This document shows, piece by piece, positions 18,889 to 29,085 of a stretch of 64,000 nt of DNA. Source of the stretch: Phyllobacterium sp. YR531 (GTDB lineage: Bacteria; Pseudomonadota; Alphaproteobacteria; Rhizobiales; Rhizobiaceae); assembly GCF_000282595.1 (NCBI RefSeq), contig NZ_AKIZ01000014.1:62001-126000 (forward strand), given 5' to 3'. Position numbers and translations under genes: made by a program. The notes under the pieces are model-generated. The model was not told where the DNA came from. It ran no database searches and saw only the letters and a list, made by a program, of their open reading frames with translations. How positions within the stretch are numbered: the stretch's first letter is position 1; every line of letters starts with the position of its first letter.

Positions 18889-19419
18889 TTAAACCGCCAA
18901 TCGGCTTGGCGGACGGTCTTTCGCAAGCTTCTTGAACTTCTTCACAACCATTTCCCGCTTGAGCCGGGAAATGTAGTCGATAAACAACACACCGTTCAGG
19001 TGATCAATCTCATGCTGAAGACACGTTGCCAGAAGTCCGTCCGCGTCTACTTCTTGAGCTTTGCCGTCAATGTCGAGATAGGAAACTCGCACCTGTTTTG
19101 GACGTTCGACTTCCGCGTAATAATCCGGGATCGAAAGACACCCCTCTTCGTAGACATTTCGCTCGTCGCTGGACCACAAAACCTTCGGGTTTATGTAGAC
19201 TTGCGGCGCTTTAGGCTCATCTTCCTTGGCAAGATCGATCACCAGCATCTGGAGTGGTGTACCAATCTGGATTGCCGCAAGGCCAATGCCGGGTGCGTCG
19301 TACATTGTATCGAGCATATCTGCGGAAAATTTACGCAAATCCGCATCAAAGCTCTCAACAGGCTTTGAAATCTGTCGTAGCAGCGGATCGGGAAGGATGA
19401 CGAGTGGTTTGATAGACAT
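18889..19419 (-). CDS. def: Peptide deformylase
   Basis: A 176-residue metallohydrolase that removes the N-formyl group from new proteins. All three motifs are intact: GIGLAAIQ at 44-51, EEGCLS at 91-96 (metal Cys94) and HEIDH at 136-140 (metal His136 and His140, catalytic Glu137). The ATG at 19419 is preferred to a GTG three codons earlier. It is the first gene of the def-fmt-GNAT-truA operon and divergent from rmuC. Confidence 0.97.
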   Translation of the reverse strand: MSIKPLVILPDPLLRQISKPVESFDADLRKFSADMLDTMYDAPGIGLAAIQIGTPLQMLVIDLAKEDEPKAPQVYINPKVLWSSDERNVYEEGCLSIPDYYAEVERPKQVRVSYLDIDGKAQEVDADGLLATCLQHEIDHLNGVLFIDYISRLKREMVVKKFKKLAKDRPPSRLAV

Positions 19420-19531
19420 GCCCTTCACCTAATATCTCGATTTTCAGCCGTCAATGAGGCATCGAACCCAATCATAAAAATGTTCCTGTTTTGATCTCAC
19501 ATTTGACATTCGAATCGGTTAGTCTAACAGT

Positions 19532-20770
19532 ATGGAACCTTCTATCTCTTTAGATCAGACGCTTTTTCAACTTGGTGCGACGTCTATATCATTGGGCGCT
19601 ACACTCTTCGCTGGAGCAATTATCGCGTCCTTGGTCGTGATCTTTGCCATTATTGCTGTCATGCGCTCTGCTCGAATGCGGCTTGTCGCAGAGATACAGG
19701 CGGAAGACCGCGCGCGTGATGCGGAAGCGCGAATGGGAGAAATCCTGAAAAGCCAGTCCGAAATGCAAGGGCGCATGCAGACAATGGCCGAGCTTTTCGG
19801 TTCTCGCCAAGCTGAGCTCAATCAATCCATCCGGGAACGTCTTGATGGAATGACCAACCGCATCGGCCAGACAATGACCGAGCAAACCAAATCCACGCAC
19901 GAAAATCTCGCCAAACTGCAGGAGCGTCTGGCGGTAATCGACACGGCGCAGAACAACATACAATCGCTGGCAGGGCAGGTTGTGCAATTGCAGGCGATTC
20001 TCGCCAACAAGCAGACCCGCGGAGCATTTGGGCAGGCACGTATGGAGGCAATTATTGCCGATGGCCTGCCACAGGGCGCTTACGAATTTCAGACAACGCT
20101 ATCAAATGGAAGCAGGCCGGATTGTGTAGTGCGTATGCCAAATGGTGCTGCCAATCTTGTTATCGATGCCAAGTTCCCACTGGAAGCGTGGAACGCCATA
20201 CGCGAATCCGAGACCCCTGATGGCAAGAAGATCGCGGGCAACCAATTCCGCCGCGATATTGAGATTCATATTCGCGATGTCGCGGAGAAGTACCTCATCA
20301 ATGGCGAGACGCAAGATACAGCATTTCTATTCGTTCCATCAGAATCGATTTTTGCCGAAATTCACGAGAATTTTGAAGGCGTGATACAGAAGGCGCATCG
20401 CTCGCGCATTGTTATCGTGTCACCTTCATTGTTGATGCTCTCCATTCAGGTCATTCAGGCTGTGCTCAAGGATGTTCGCATGCGCGAGCAGGCGCATCTG
20501 ATACAGGGAGAAGTCATACGGCTTATGGAAGATGTAGGCAGGCTGGACGATCGGGTCCGCCGTTTGCAAACTCATTTCGGTCAAGCCAACAAGGATATCG
20601 ACGATATTCTGGTTTCTTCCGGCAAGGTTACCAAGCGTGGCCAAAAGATTGAAGCTTTGGAGTTTGCCGAAGCGCCTGTAGGTGAACCAGCCAAGTCTTC
20701 GGATCAAAGCCGTTCGGCAGCATCAACCACAGGTCAATTGCGATTGCGGGTGGTGGATGGCGAGGACTAG
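19532..20770 (+). CDS. rmuC: DNA recombination protein RmuC
   Basis: A 412-residue member of the RmuC family. A membrane segment near residues 25-45 is followed by a long coiled coil (about 50-150) and the nuclease-like RmuC domain (about 165-370), with NLVIDAKFPLEAW and the later FVPSESIF region. In Escherichia coli the family limits inversions at short repeats. The stop overlaps the stop of the convergent cation transporter gene by 4 bases. Confidence 0.93.
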   Translation: MEPSISLDQTLFQLGATSISLGATLFAGAIIASLVVIFAIIAVMRSARMRLVAEIQAEDRARDAEARMGEILKSQSEMQGRMQTMAELFGSRQAELNQSIRERLDGMTNRIGQTMTEQTKSTHENLAKLQERLAVIDTAQNNIQSLAGQVVQLQAILANKQTRGAFGQARMEAIIADGLPQGAYEFQTTLSNGSRPDCVVRMPNGAANLVIDAKFPLEAWNAIRESETPDGKKIAGNQFRRDIEIHIRDVAEKYLINGETQDTAFLFVPSESIFAEIHENFEGVIQKAHRSRIVIVSPSLLMLSIQVIQAVLKDVRMREQAHLIQGEVIRLMEDVGRLDDRVRRLQTHFGQANKDIDDILVSSGKVTKRGQKIEALEFAEAPVGEPAKSSDQSRSAASTTGQLRLRVVDGED

Positions 20771-21729
20771 CCAGCTTCGATGATCTTCCGGCGAACCTCC
20801 CATGTTCCCGTGGTCTGGGGTTTCACAAAAAGCGTTACGATATCGGGATTGGCTTTTTTCAACGCAGATTCGATACGTTGAACGCAGGCTTCAATCTCCG
20901 GAGCCAGCACATGATCTTCAAATTCGACACTAAGGCCTGCCGCAATCTGTTTTGGACCCATATGGACTGTTAAAACGCCATTCGCCCGTTGAACGGCAGG
21001 GTCTTTATTGGCGATATCAAGTATTTGCTGCTCGACTTCCGGCAATGCAGCTTCGCCCATAAGCAGGCCCTTGCTTTCACGGGCAAGGAAGATCGCGGTT
21101 GCGCCGAGAATGACCGAAATTCCGATGGACGCAACGCCATCCAGCTCCGGCATATTGAATAATTGTGCGGCGGAAATTCCGACAAAAGCGATAATAAGTC
21201 CGAGCAAGGCAGCCGTATCTTCAAACAGAACGGTGAAAACGCTGGGATCCTTACTGATTCGCACCGCTTCGACATAGCCGAGCTTGCCTTTAACAGTGCG
21301 CAATTCCTTCAGCGCGATATACCATGAGGTGCCTTCAAACAGCATGGCAAAGCCAAGCACCACATAGTTGACAATGGGGTTAGCCACCGGTTCAGGGTCG
21401 ATTATGTGGATTACACCCTCATAGAATGAAACCCCGGCCCCAACTGCAAAAACCAGCAGTGCGACGATGAAACTCCAGAAATAAAGCTCGCGCCCATGAC
21501 CGAGCGGATGCGTTCTATCTGCTGGCCGGGCGGCGCGGCGAAGCCCATAAAGCAGCAAACCGCCATTTCCAGTATCGACCAAAGAGTGCACGCCTTCGGA
21601 GAGCATTGCGGAGCTGCCTGTGAAAAAGGCCGCAATGAACTTCGTTACTGCTATCAGAAGGTTGCCGAGTATCGCCGCGTAGATAACTTTTTTGGATCCG
21701 GCATGCGCCGTTGCCGATTGAGATGCCAT
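20767..21729 (-). CDS. Cation diffusion facilitator family transporter
   Basis: A 320-residue CDF exporter for divalent metals such as zinc, iron or manganese. Six membrane segments cover about residues 12-205, and SEGVHSLVDTGN in the second holds metal ligands. A cytoplasmic C-terminal domain of about 90 residues follows. The ATG at 21729 has AGGGGG upstream; an in-frame start 84 bases earlier has no such site. The metal cannot be told from sequence. The C-terminal domain with QIAAGLSVEFED is like those of single-gene alphaproteobacterial CDF proteins. Confidence 0.9.
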   Translation of the reverse strand: MASQSATAHAGSKKVIYAAILGNLLIAVTKFIAAFFTGSSAMLSEGVHSLVDTGNGGLLLYGLRRAARPADRTHPLGHGRELYFWSFIVALLVFAVGAGVSFYEGVIHIIDPEPVANPIVNYVVLGFAMLFEGTSWYIALKELRTVKGKLGYVEAVRISKDPSVFTVLFEDTAALLGLIIAFVGISAAQLFNMPELDGVASIGISVILGATAIFLARESKGLLMGEAALPEVEQQILDIANKDPAVQRANGVLTVHMGPKQIAAGLSVEFEDHVLAPEIEACVQRIESALKKANPDIVTLFVKPQTTGTWEVRRKIIEAG

Positions 21730-21881
21730 GGAATGCCCCCTGTTATTCGGAAAACGCTGAATCTTTTGTATTGTTCCGGCCAAGGATAGTGCAATGACAT
21801 GTTGCGGCAGCAACTAGTCGGTATGACGCTAGTGGTTTTACATTTCATGAGATAACTCTGCCTCAAACAATGCAGGGCATC

Positions 21882-23897
21882 ATGACTGATTCCACAACAG
21901 GACAGGCAATTTTTCTGGGTCTGGATACCGGCGGTACCTATACCGACGCCGTCCTCTGGTCGGAACAACGTGGTGTAATTGCCAAGGCAAAAGCGCTGAC
22001 AACACGCCACGATTTGAGCGTAGGCATTTCAGGTGCTGTAGATGCCATTATTGCAGAAGCGTCTGTGCGTCCGGCCGATATACGACTTGTGTCGATGTCA
22101 ACAACTTTGGCCACCAATGCTTTGGTTGAAGGTCAGGGCGGACGCATTGCTTTGGTGATGATCGGTTTTTCCGACGCGGATATGGAGAAGGCGGGGCTCA
22201 GAAGCGCGCTGGGTACGGATCCGGTTATCTTTATACCCGGCGGCCATGATGTGTATGGCCGGGCTCAACCTTTCGATTCATCCATTCTTGAAGAGGCTCT
22301 GCCACGGCTGAAATCTGAAGTGACGGGCTTTGCTATTTGCGCATACTTTGCGGTACGCAATCCGGAACATGAGATTGCAATACGCGATCTTGTGCATGAG
22401 AAAACCGGACTACCTATTACCTGCAGCCACGAATTGTCCGCAAAGTTGAACGGTCCGAAGCGCGCGTTAACCACCGTGCTCAACGCACGGCTTATCGCAA
22501 TGATAGATCGGCTTGTCGATGCAACAGAAGGCTTTTTGGACAAGCGCGGAATCCATGCGCCTCTGATGGTGGTTCGTGGTGACGGTGCGCTCGTCTCTGC
22601 TGCATTTGCACGCCACAGGCCAATCGAAACCATCTTGTCGGGTCCTGCGGCCAGCCTCGTCGGAGCAAGGCATATGACCGGTCTGGACAATGCGATCGTA
22701 TCGGATATTGGCGGGACCACGACGGACGTTGCCGTGCTGGACGATGGCCATCCGCGACTGGACCCTAACGGTGCTACGGTTGGCGGTTTCCGTACTATGG
22801 TAGAGGCTGTGGCAATGCGCACATTCGGCCTTGGTGGCGATTCAGAGGTGTCGCTGGACGACAATGCCATGACGCCGAGCATCAAGCTTGGCCCGAGAAG
22901 ACTGGTGCCCCTGTCTCTTCTTGCTGCCAATCATGGAGATGTCGTTATTCAGCATTTGGCGCGTCAGGTAAAGGCAGCCAATGCAGGACGTCTCGATGGT
23001 CGTTTCGCCCTTTTGACAGGTGTTCCGGCACAGATGGCTTCTGGTTTGAGCAAAGGCGAAGCCGAACTTTACGAGCGTATGACGGTTGAGCCGCAACCAC
23101 TTGACCGGCTGCTGAATTCTGTTTCGCAGACGGCAGCAATAACGCGGCTGGTTTCGCGCGGACTGGTGCATCTTTCAGGCTTCACACCATCGGATGCCTG
23201 TCACGTTATCGGTTTGCAGAATAACTGGAATGCGGAAGCGGCACGTTATGGTGCTATTCTTTATGCCAGACGCAAAGATGGAGCCGGAAGGCCGTTTTGC
23301 GATACGCCGGAAGAAGTTTCACGCCGCACCTATGATGCGCTCATAAGGCGCTCGTCGGAGGTGGTTCTGGAAACTGTCTTTGCAGAGGACGGGCTAGAAG
23401 GGCAGGAGACGGTTGCAAGCACGCTCGTTCAGCGGACACTGTCGAGCAAAAGCGGAATCGCCGGTATCAAGCTACAGATTGATCGGCCTTTGGTGGGGTT
23501 AGGGGCATCCGCGCCGGTTTATTATCCTGCAGTGGGCAACCAACTTGGTGTTGAATGTATCGTTCCCGTTGATACTGATGTGGCCAATGCTTTGGGCGCA
23601 GTGGTCGGGCAGGTTCGGGTTTCGCTGGAAGCACATATAAGCCAGCCTGTAGAAGGTCTGTATCGCGTGATGGCTGGTGACGCTCTTCAGGATTTCCAGA
23701 TTGAAGAGGATTCTATTGTATTCGCCGAAACAACGCTGAGGCGTCAGGTGCAACAAATGGCGCTTGATGCGGGGACTGATGAACCGCATATCACTATTGC
23801 CCGTCATATCAGCGCGGCTACGGTAGAAGATCAGCGAAAATTTATTGAAGCTGTATTGATTGCCACGGCATCAGGCCGCCCACGCATCGCACACTAA
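21882..23897 (+). CDS. Hydantoinase/oxoprolinase family protein, HyuA-type subunit
   Basis: About 671 residues. The N-terminal Hydant_A_N domain starts with FLGLDTGGTYTDAV, an actin-like ATP-binding loop; the main HydantoinaseA domain follows with SDIGGTTTDVAVLDDG near residue 270. The family hydrolyses 5-oxoproline or hydantoins, or carboxylates acetone, usually with a HyuB-type partner. No partner gene is adjacent; glcB follows after about 100 bases. Starts at 21870 and 21882 are both possible; the second has AGGG just upstream. Substrate unknown. Confidence 0.88.
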   Translation: MTDSTTGQAIFLGLDTGGTYTDAVLWSEQRGVIAKAKALTTRHDLSVGISGAVDAIIAEASVRPADIRLVSMSTTLATNALVEGQGGRIALVMIGFSDADMEKAGLRSALGTDPVIFIPGGHDVYGRAQPFDSSILEEALPRLKSEVTGFAICAYFAVRNPEHEIAIRDLVHEKTGLPITCSHELSAKLNGPKRALTTVLNARLIAMIDRLVDATEGFLDKRGIHAPLMVVRGDGALVSAAFARHRPIETILSGPAASLVGARHMTGLDNAIVSDIGGTTTDVAVLDDGHPRLDPNGATVGGFRTMVEAVAMRTFGLGGDSEVSLDDNAMTPSIKLGPRRLVPLSLLAANHGDVVIQHLARQVKAANAGRLDGRFALLTGVPAQMASGLSKGEAELYERMTVEPQPLDRLLNSVSQTAAITRLVSRGLVHLSGFTPSDACHVIGLQNNWNAEAARYGAILYARRKDGAGRPFCDTPEEVSRRTYDALIRRSSEVVLETVFAEDGLEGQETVASTLVQRTLSSKSGIAGIKLQIDRPLVGLGASAPVYYPAVGNQLGVECIVPVDTDVANALGAVVGQVRVSLEAHISQPVEGLYRVMAGDALQDFQIEEDSIVFAETTLRRQVQQMALDAGTDEPHITIARHISAATVEDQRKFIEAVLIATASGRPRIAH

Positions 23898-24001
23898 CCC
23901 ATTTCAATCGATACAGATTCCGGCACAACCCATTGGAGAATTGACTGGAAAGGCCTGTGCGTGTTCAAGGGTATTCAATGTAAAAGCATAAGGACGTGAT
24001 C

Positions 24002-26179
24002 ATGGTTGAGCGCATTGAAATTAATGGTCTGAAGGTGGCAGAAGAGCTTTACGATTTTGTCGTGAATGAAGCCATTCCCGGAACAGAAATCGATGCCGCA
24101 CAGTTCTGGTCAGGTTTCGCACAGATTGTTGATGATCTTGCACCGAAGAATAGCGCCCTGTTGGCGAAACGCGATGCGTTTCAATTGAAACTGGATGATT
24201 TCTATAAAGGCAAACGGGAAAGCGGTTACTCTCAAGATGAGTACGAAGCTTTCCTGCGCGATATCGGTTACTTGCTGCCAGAAGGCGACAGGTTTTCTGT
24301 ATCCACCAATAATGTTGACCCTGAAATCGCCGTAACGGCGGGGCCGCAGCTCGTTGTCCCCGTCATGAATGCCCGCTATGCGCTTAATGCCGCCAATGCC
24401 CGCTGGGGATCACTGTATGATGCACTTTACGGGACAGATGCTATTTCCGACGAAGGTGGGGCTGAAAAAGGCAAAACGTTCAATCCTGTGCGTGGCGCAA
24501 AGGTCATTGCCTGGGCCAAAAACTTTCTCGATGACAGTGCTCCGTTAAAGGGTGGGAACTGGGCCGATATTTCTGGATTTGCCGTTGAAGATGGAAAGCT
24601 CGTTCTCAAGTCCGGCGCTGCATCGGTTTCTCTCATTGATGAGAGCCAATTTGCGGGGTATCGCGGTGATCCTGCAAACCCGACTGCAATCCTGCTGGTG
24701 AAGAACGGACTGCACGTCGAGATTGTTATCAATGTGGATCATCCGATTGGCAGGACCGACAATGCGCATATAGCGGACGTCCTCCTCGAATCTGCTCTGA
24801 CGACAATTCAGGACTGCGAAGATTCAGTTGCTGCAGTTGATGCCGAAGACAAGGTGATTGTCTATCGCAATTGGCTTGGCCTGATGAATGGCGATCTGGA
24901 AGACAGCTTTGAAAAGGGCGGAAAGACGGTTACCCGCAAGCTGAATCCTGATCGCGAATATACGGGCAAGGACGAGAAGCCGTTCACAGTGCCTGGCCGT
25001 TCTTTGATGCTCGTACGCAATGTCGGGCATTTGATGACCAATCCGGCGATCCTGGACAAGGATGGCAATGAGGTGCCTGAAGGCATCATGGATGCTGCGA
25101 TCACTGCCCTCGCGTCACTGCATGACATTGGCCCGAAGGGCAGACATATGAATTCGCGTGCTGGTTCAATGTATGTTGTGAAACCGAAAATGCATGGCCC
25201 GGAAGAAGTTGCGTTTGCATCAGAATTGTTTGGCCGCGTTGAAACCCTGCTTGGAATGCAGTCAAATACAATCAAAATGGGCATTATGGATGAGGAGCGC
25301 CGCACAACGGTCAACCTCAAAGAGTCAATCCGCGCTGCAAAGGAACGGGTCGTTTTTATCAATACGGGCTTCCTTGATCGTACAGGTGATGAAATTCATA
25401 CCTCAATGGAAGCCGGGCCTATGATCCGTAAGGGTGATATGAAACAGGCATCCTGGATCGGTGCCTATGAGAATTGGAACGTCGATGTCGGTTTGGAGTG
25501 CGGGCTTTCCGGCCACGCGCAGATCGGTAAGGGCATGTGGGCGATGCCGGATTTGATGGCGGCCATGTTGGAGCAGAAGATTGCTCACCCGAAAGCCGGT
25601 GCAAATACTGCGTGGGTGCCGTCACCGACAGCAGCCACGCTGCATGCAACGCATTACCACAAAATCAATGTTGCGGTGATTCAGGCGGGACTTAAATCGC
25701 GCGGGCGCGCCAAATTGAGCGATATTCTATCCGTTCCCGTCGTATCGCGACCAAACTGGACACCGGAGGATATCCAGCGCGAAATCGACAATAATGCGCA
25801 GGGCATTCTGGGTTATGTTGTAAGATGGGTCGATCAGGGCGTTGGTTGCTCAAAAGTGCCTGACATCAACAATGTAGGGCTCATGGAAGACCGCGCTACG
25901 TTGCGTATTTCTGCCCAGCACATTGCCAATTGGCTGCATCACGGTGTCACCAGTGAAGCGCAGGTGTTGGAAACGATGAAACGCATGGCTGCAGTCGTTG
26001 ACAAGCAAAACTCCGACGACCCACTTTATCAGCCAATGGCCGGTAATTTTGAAGGATCTGTAGCTTTTCAGGCTGCATGTGAACTTGTTTTCAAGGGTCG
26101 TGAACAACCAAACGGCTATACTGAGCCTGTCCTCCATCGCAGGCGACTGGAGTTGAAAGACCAGAAAGCAAAAAGTTAA
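24002..26179 (+). CDS. glcB: Malate synthase G
   Basis: A 725-residue monomeric malate synthase that condenses glyoxylate with acetyl-CoA. The G-type layout is clear, with the inserted domain in the N-terminal half, the core TIM-barrel stretch [12 protein letters not shown], and [20 protein letters not shown] near the active site. The ATG at 24002 with AAGGA seven bases upstream is preferred to the GTG at 23996. No isocitrate lyase gene is in the window, so it may serve glyoxylate disposal as well as the glyoxylate bypass. Confidence 0.97.
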   Translation: MVERIEINGLKVAEELYDFVVNEAIPGTEIDAAQFWSGFAQIVDDLAPKNSALLAKRDAFQLKLDDFYKGKRESGYSQDEYEAFLRDIGYLLPEGDRFSVSTNNVDPEIAVTAGPQLVVPVMNARYALNAANARWGSLYDALYGTDAISDEGGAEKGKTFNPVRGAKVIAWAKNFLDDSAPLKGGNWADISGFAVEDGKLVLKSGAASVSLIDESQFAGYRGDPANPTAILLVKNGLHVEIVINVDHPIGRTDNAHIADVLLESALTTIQDCEDSVAAVDAEDKVIVYRNWLGLMNGDLEDSFEKGGKTVTRKLNPDREYTGKDEKPFTVPGRSLMLVRNVGHLMTNPAILDKDGNEVPEGIMDAAITALASLHDIGPKGRHMNSRAGSMYVVKPKMHGPEEVAFASELFGRVETLLGMQSNTIKMGIMDEERRTTVNLKESIRAAKERVVFINTGFLDRTGDEIHTSMEAGPMIRKGDMKQASWIGAYENWNVDVGLECGLSGHAQIGKGMWAMPDLMAAMLEQKIAHPKAGANTAWVPSPTAATLHATHYHKINVAVIQAGLKSRGRAKLSDILSVPVVSRPNWTPEDIQREIDNNAQGILGYVVRWVDQGVGCSKVPDINNVGLMEDRATLRISAQHIANWLHHGVTSEAQVLETMKRMAAVVDKQNSDDPLYQPMAGNFEGSVAFQAACELVFKGREQPNGYTEPVLHRRRLELKDQKAKS

Positions 26180-26183
26180 TCAG

Positions 26184-26978
26184 ATGTGGCGGCGTGGTAT
26201 GTTGAAGTGCTGCGCCGCTTTCCTTTCCCTTGTACTGGTTCTGGGTGGTGTAGCTTTTGCGGCAGTCACAGACCTTTATAAGGCGACAGCTGTCGTCTCC
26301 GGTCGCAGTGAAGAAAACCGCACGATCGGGCTGGCTCTTTGTCTTGAGGACGTGCTCGTCAAAGTTTCGGGAGACCCTCGACTGATTGGTGATCCGAGAG
26401 TTGATACCCTGAGGCGCAAGGCTTCAGATCTGGTTAGTTCCTTTGATTATCATGACCGTCTTACGGGTGTACCGATTCATGACGAGCAGGGGTCATATGA
26501 CCGGCCACACGATCTCACCGTGGAATTCAATCACAAGAAGATTGATGATGCTTTGGCATCGCTGGGTCGCAAGCCGTGGCTAAGTCCTCGTCCAAAGATT
26601 ACGGCCTTTATTCTTGTTCACGGCATGAAGGACCGTTTTCAACTGACAAAGAACAGCAATGACAACATGCGGGACTCCCTTGCTGCTGCATCGGCCAAGG
26701 TAGGGCTTCCTGTTGTTTTGCCGGAAATGTTTGAGGAGCCTTCAGGCAGATTCCCACGATCTGGCAAGGACGTTGCGCTATATGGAGCCTTGCGATGGAG
26801 CGACGAGGCCTTGGGTTGGATTGCCGAGTGGGAGTTGGGTGCGGGCGGTCAAATCTATCGCTGGGGCGTGCGCGGCGTTGGTTATGACGATGCATTTCGA
26901 AACGCAGTTCGGGGCGCGGCACAGATACTCTCCGGAAATGGTCAGCCTGACGCGGCAGGTCAACTGATCTTGAAATGA
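26184..26978 (+). CDS. DUF2066 domain protein, exported
   Basis: A 264-residue protein with an N-terminal hydrophobic signal (about residues 9-28, ending GGVAFAA). A DUF2066 domain follows, with the pattern LCLEDVLVKVSGDPRL near residues 54-69. The family is widespread in proteobacteria and lacks a firm function. It begins 4 bases after glcB and ends 44 bases before tsaB, so it could belong to either transcript. Confidence 0.82.
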   Translation: MWRRGMLKCCAAFLSLVLVLGGVAFAAVTDLYKATAVVSGRSEENRTIGLALCLEDVLVKVSGDPRLIGDPRVDTLRRKASDLVSSFDYHDRLTGVPIHDEQGSYDRPHDLTVEFNHKKIDDALASLGRKPWLSPRPKITAFILVHGMKDRFQLTKNSNDNMRDSLAAASAKVGLPVVLPEMFEEPSGRFPRSGKDVALYGALRWSDEALGWIAEWELGAGGQIYRWGVRGVGYDDAFRNAVRGAAQILSGNGQPDAAGQLILK

Positions 26979-27022
26979 GTGTGCTCTTGTTTGCCGACTG
27001 ATTCTTGTTTAGGCGATAGCAC

Positions 27023-27709
27023 ATGAAATTGCTTGCGCTCGATACTGCTGCCAATCTTTGCTCTGTTGCGATCTTCGATACCGAAACCGGTATGATAGTT
27101 GCGCAGGTCAGCGAAGATATCGGTAAAGGTCATGCGGAGCGGCTCATGGCCCTGATTGAACAGGCCGTTGCAAGTGCCGGAACTTCCATCCGCGAAATAG
27201 GTAAAGTGGTTACCAGTATCGGTCCGGGATCGTTCACTGGTGTGCGGGTTGGGGTAGCGACGGCACGTGGCCTTGCTCTGGCTCTGCGCTGTCCTGCCAT
27301 CGGTATAAGCACGCTACAGGCGCTGGCTTTTGATGCGGGGGAAATCGCATCGGGTCGGCCGGTTCTAGCGGTGATCGATGCCAGGCGCGAAGAGATTTAT
27401 GCGCAATTTTTTGACGCAGATGGCAACGGGACCTCTGATCCGATAGTTGCGGCTTTACCTGAAGTTATCGAGCGGCTGGCAGACTACGAAGGCAATCTTG
27501 TTCTTGCCGGCTCGGCATCCGGTATGGTCAACAGCGCACTTGATCATCCATTGGATATTGTCTCAACAATGGCTACAGGCACAATCGAGGCATTCGCTCG
27601 TTTGGGCATGCAATCGGCGGATTTATCGCCGCCGAGCCCGCTCTATTTGCGCGGTCTGGATGTGAAACCACAGCAAGGTTTCGTGTTGAAAAGGCAGATT
27701 GCAGAATGA
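27023..27709 (+). CDS. tsaB: tRNA threonylcarbamoyladenosine biosynthesis protein TsaB
   Basis: A 228-residue ASKHA-fold protein, partner of TsaD and TsaE in making the t6A37 modification of tRNA. It begins MKLLALDTAANLCSVAIFD, and SIGPGSFTGVRVGVATARGLA is the family signature. It has no catalytic ligands of its own by family knowledge. Its stop overlaps the rimI start, the usual tsaB-rimI coupling. TsaD and TsaE are not in the window. Confidence 0.95.
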   Translation: MKLLALDTAANLCSVAIFDTETGMIVAQVSEDIGKGHAERLMALIEQAVASAGTSIREIGKVVTSIGPGSFTGVRVGVATARGLALALRCPAIGISTLQALAFDAGEIASGRPVLAVIDARREEIYAQFFDADGNGTSDPIVAALPEVIERLADYEGNLVLAGSASGMVNSALDHPLDIVSTMATGTIEAFARLGMQSADLSPPSPLYLRGLDVKPQQGFVLKRQIAE

Positions 27710-28221
27710 TGGGATTGCCTTTCGACAATTTGCGACCGCGTACCTTCATTATCGAAGCGCTCAGACGCGAAGACGCCGGTAGTCTGGTGCCAATTCACGC
27801 GGGAACCTTCCGACAACCCTGGAACGAGGATGATTTTCACGCACTGTTGCGTGAAGGCAATGTGTTTGGCTTCATTGCGCGTGAAGAGGGAAACCGTGGC
27901 GCGCCAGCTGGCGGTTTTGTTCTGGCGCGGCTCGTCCTTGATGAAGCCGAGATATTGACCATTGCCGTTGCTCCGCAGTTTCAACGCAAGGGTGTCGGCC
28001 ATGCTTTGATGGATGCCACCTTGCGCCATTTGCACAATGAACGGGCCGACATGCTTTTTCTGGAGGTAGATGAACTGAATATACCAGCACTCGGATTATA
28101 CCGCGGGCTGGGTTTCAAGCAGGTCGGCAAACGACCAGGCTATTATGAGACACCCTCAGGGCGCTCGGCGGCGTTGACAATGCGTCGCGACCTTGGGCGT
28201 CGTGCAGGTTCCGGCCGCTGA
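27706..28221 (+). CDS. rimI: Ribosomal protein S18-alanine N-acetyltransferase
   Basis: A 171-residue GNAT enzyme that acetylates the N-terminal alanine of S18, by family. ILTIAVAPQFQRKGVGHALM is the acetyl-CoA loop, and the C-terminal GLYRGLGFKQVGKRPGYYE is the RimI hallmark. The ATG overlaps the tsaB stop. The next gene (plsC-like) starts 1 base after its stop. Confidence 0.92.
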   Translation: MMGLPFDNLRPRTFIIEALRREDAGSLVPIHAGTFRQPWNEDDFHALLREGNVFGFIAREEGNRGAPAGGFVLARLVLDEAEILTIAVAPQFQRKGVGHALMDATLRHLHNERADMLFLEVDELNIPALGLYRGLGFKQVGKRPGYYETPSGRSAALTMRRDLGRRAGSGR

Positions 28222-28222
28222 T

Positions 28223-29074
28223 ATGATGGCACGTCTGAGATTTGTTTTCACAGCGACAGGCTTTGTGTTGGTTACGATAGCCCTGCTTCCGCTTCAGCTG
28301 CTTTTTGTAAAAACCGGCTGGTCGTTACAAAAGAAGCTCCCTGTGCTCTTTCACAAAATTGTCAGGCGGTTGCTGGGGATTCGCATCCACGTGCATGGTG
28401 AAATGGCAAAGGGGCGCCCGCTTATGCTGGCCGCCAATCACTCTTCATGGGCTGATATTGTTGTCCTTTCAGCCGTTGCGGAAGTTTCGTTCATTGCCAA
28501 ATCGCAGGTGGCAACCTGGCCACTCTTCGGCCTCTTTGCCAAATTGCAGCGTTCCGTTTTCGTTGAGCGTGAAAAACGCGGCAAAACACATGATCAGGCG
28601 AGCGAGATAGCAACGCGTCTGGCTGATGGCGATGTCATGGTCTTGTTTGCGGAAGGCACGACATCGGATGGCAATCGTATATTGCCTTTCAAGACATCGC
28701 TTTTTGGAGCTGCGCAGGTCGCCATTCGCGAAACCAGTGTTGAAACGGTGACGATTCAGCCAGTCGCTATCGCTTATACAAAAGTCCATGGGGTGCCAAT
28801 GGGGAGGTTTCACCGGCCGATTATTGCATGGCCGGGAGATGTGGAGCTTGGGCCAAGTCTCATCGGTATGTTGAAAGAGGGTGCCTACGATGTGGACGTC
28901 CGGTTTGGCGAACCGGTTGTAATAGACAGTAAGTCAGATCGAAAAGCTCTGGCACGGACTATGGAAGAGCGGGTTCGGACAATGATGCAGGTCTCGCTTC
29001 AGGGGCGTGATTATATCGATCCTGTGACTAATCTCCACGATCCTGCTATTTTCAAAGAGGCTAAAAAGCTTTAG
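28223..29074 (+). CDS. plsC: 1-acyl-sn-glycerol-3-phosphate acyltransferase
   Basis: A 283-residue acyltransferase that makes phosphatidic acid. The NHSSWAD box (H-x4-D) is the catalytic motif, and FAEGTTSDG is the phosphate-binding block. One or two membrane segments lie at the N-terminus (about 8-30). The start at 28223 lies just after the rimI stop; an earlier TTG inside rimI is less likely. Paralogues exist in many Rhizobiales, some of which acylate ornithine lipids, so the exact acceptor is by family only. Confidence 0.88.
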   Translation: MMARLRFVFTATGFVLVTIALLPLQLLFVKTGWSLQKKLPVLFHKIVRRLLGIRIHVHGEMAKGRPLMLAANHSSWADIVVLSAVAEVSFIAKSQVATWPLFGLFAKLQRSVFVEREKRGKTHDQASEIATRLADGDVMVLFAEGTTSDGNRILPFKTSLFGAAQVAIRETSVETVTIQPVAIAYTKVHGVPMGRFHRPIIAWPGDVELGPSLIGMLKEGAYDVDVRFGEPVVIDSKSDRKALARTMEERVRTMMQVSLQGRDYIDPVTNLHDPAIFKEAKKL

Positions 29075-29085
29075 AAGCCTCAGCC

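Noticed and set aside
18298-19368. A 356-codon open frame on the plus strand across fmt and def
   Set aside because: It is wholly antisense to two well-conserved enzymes with intact motifs and shows no recognisable domain.
22265-22930. A 221-codon open frame on the minus strand inside the HyuA-type gene
   Set aside because: Low-complexity Ser/Arg-rich translation, typical of an antisense shadow.
23898-24001. Glycine riboswitch before glcB
   Set aside because: No tandem aptamer-like pattern is visible in this 104-base gap.
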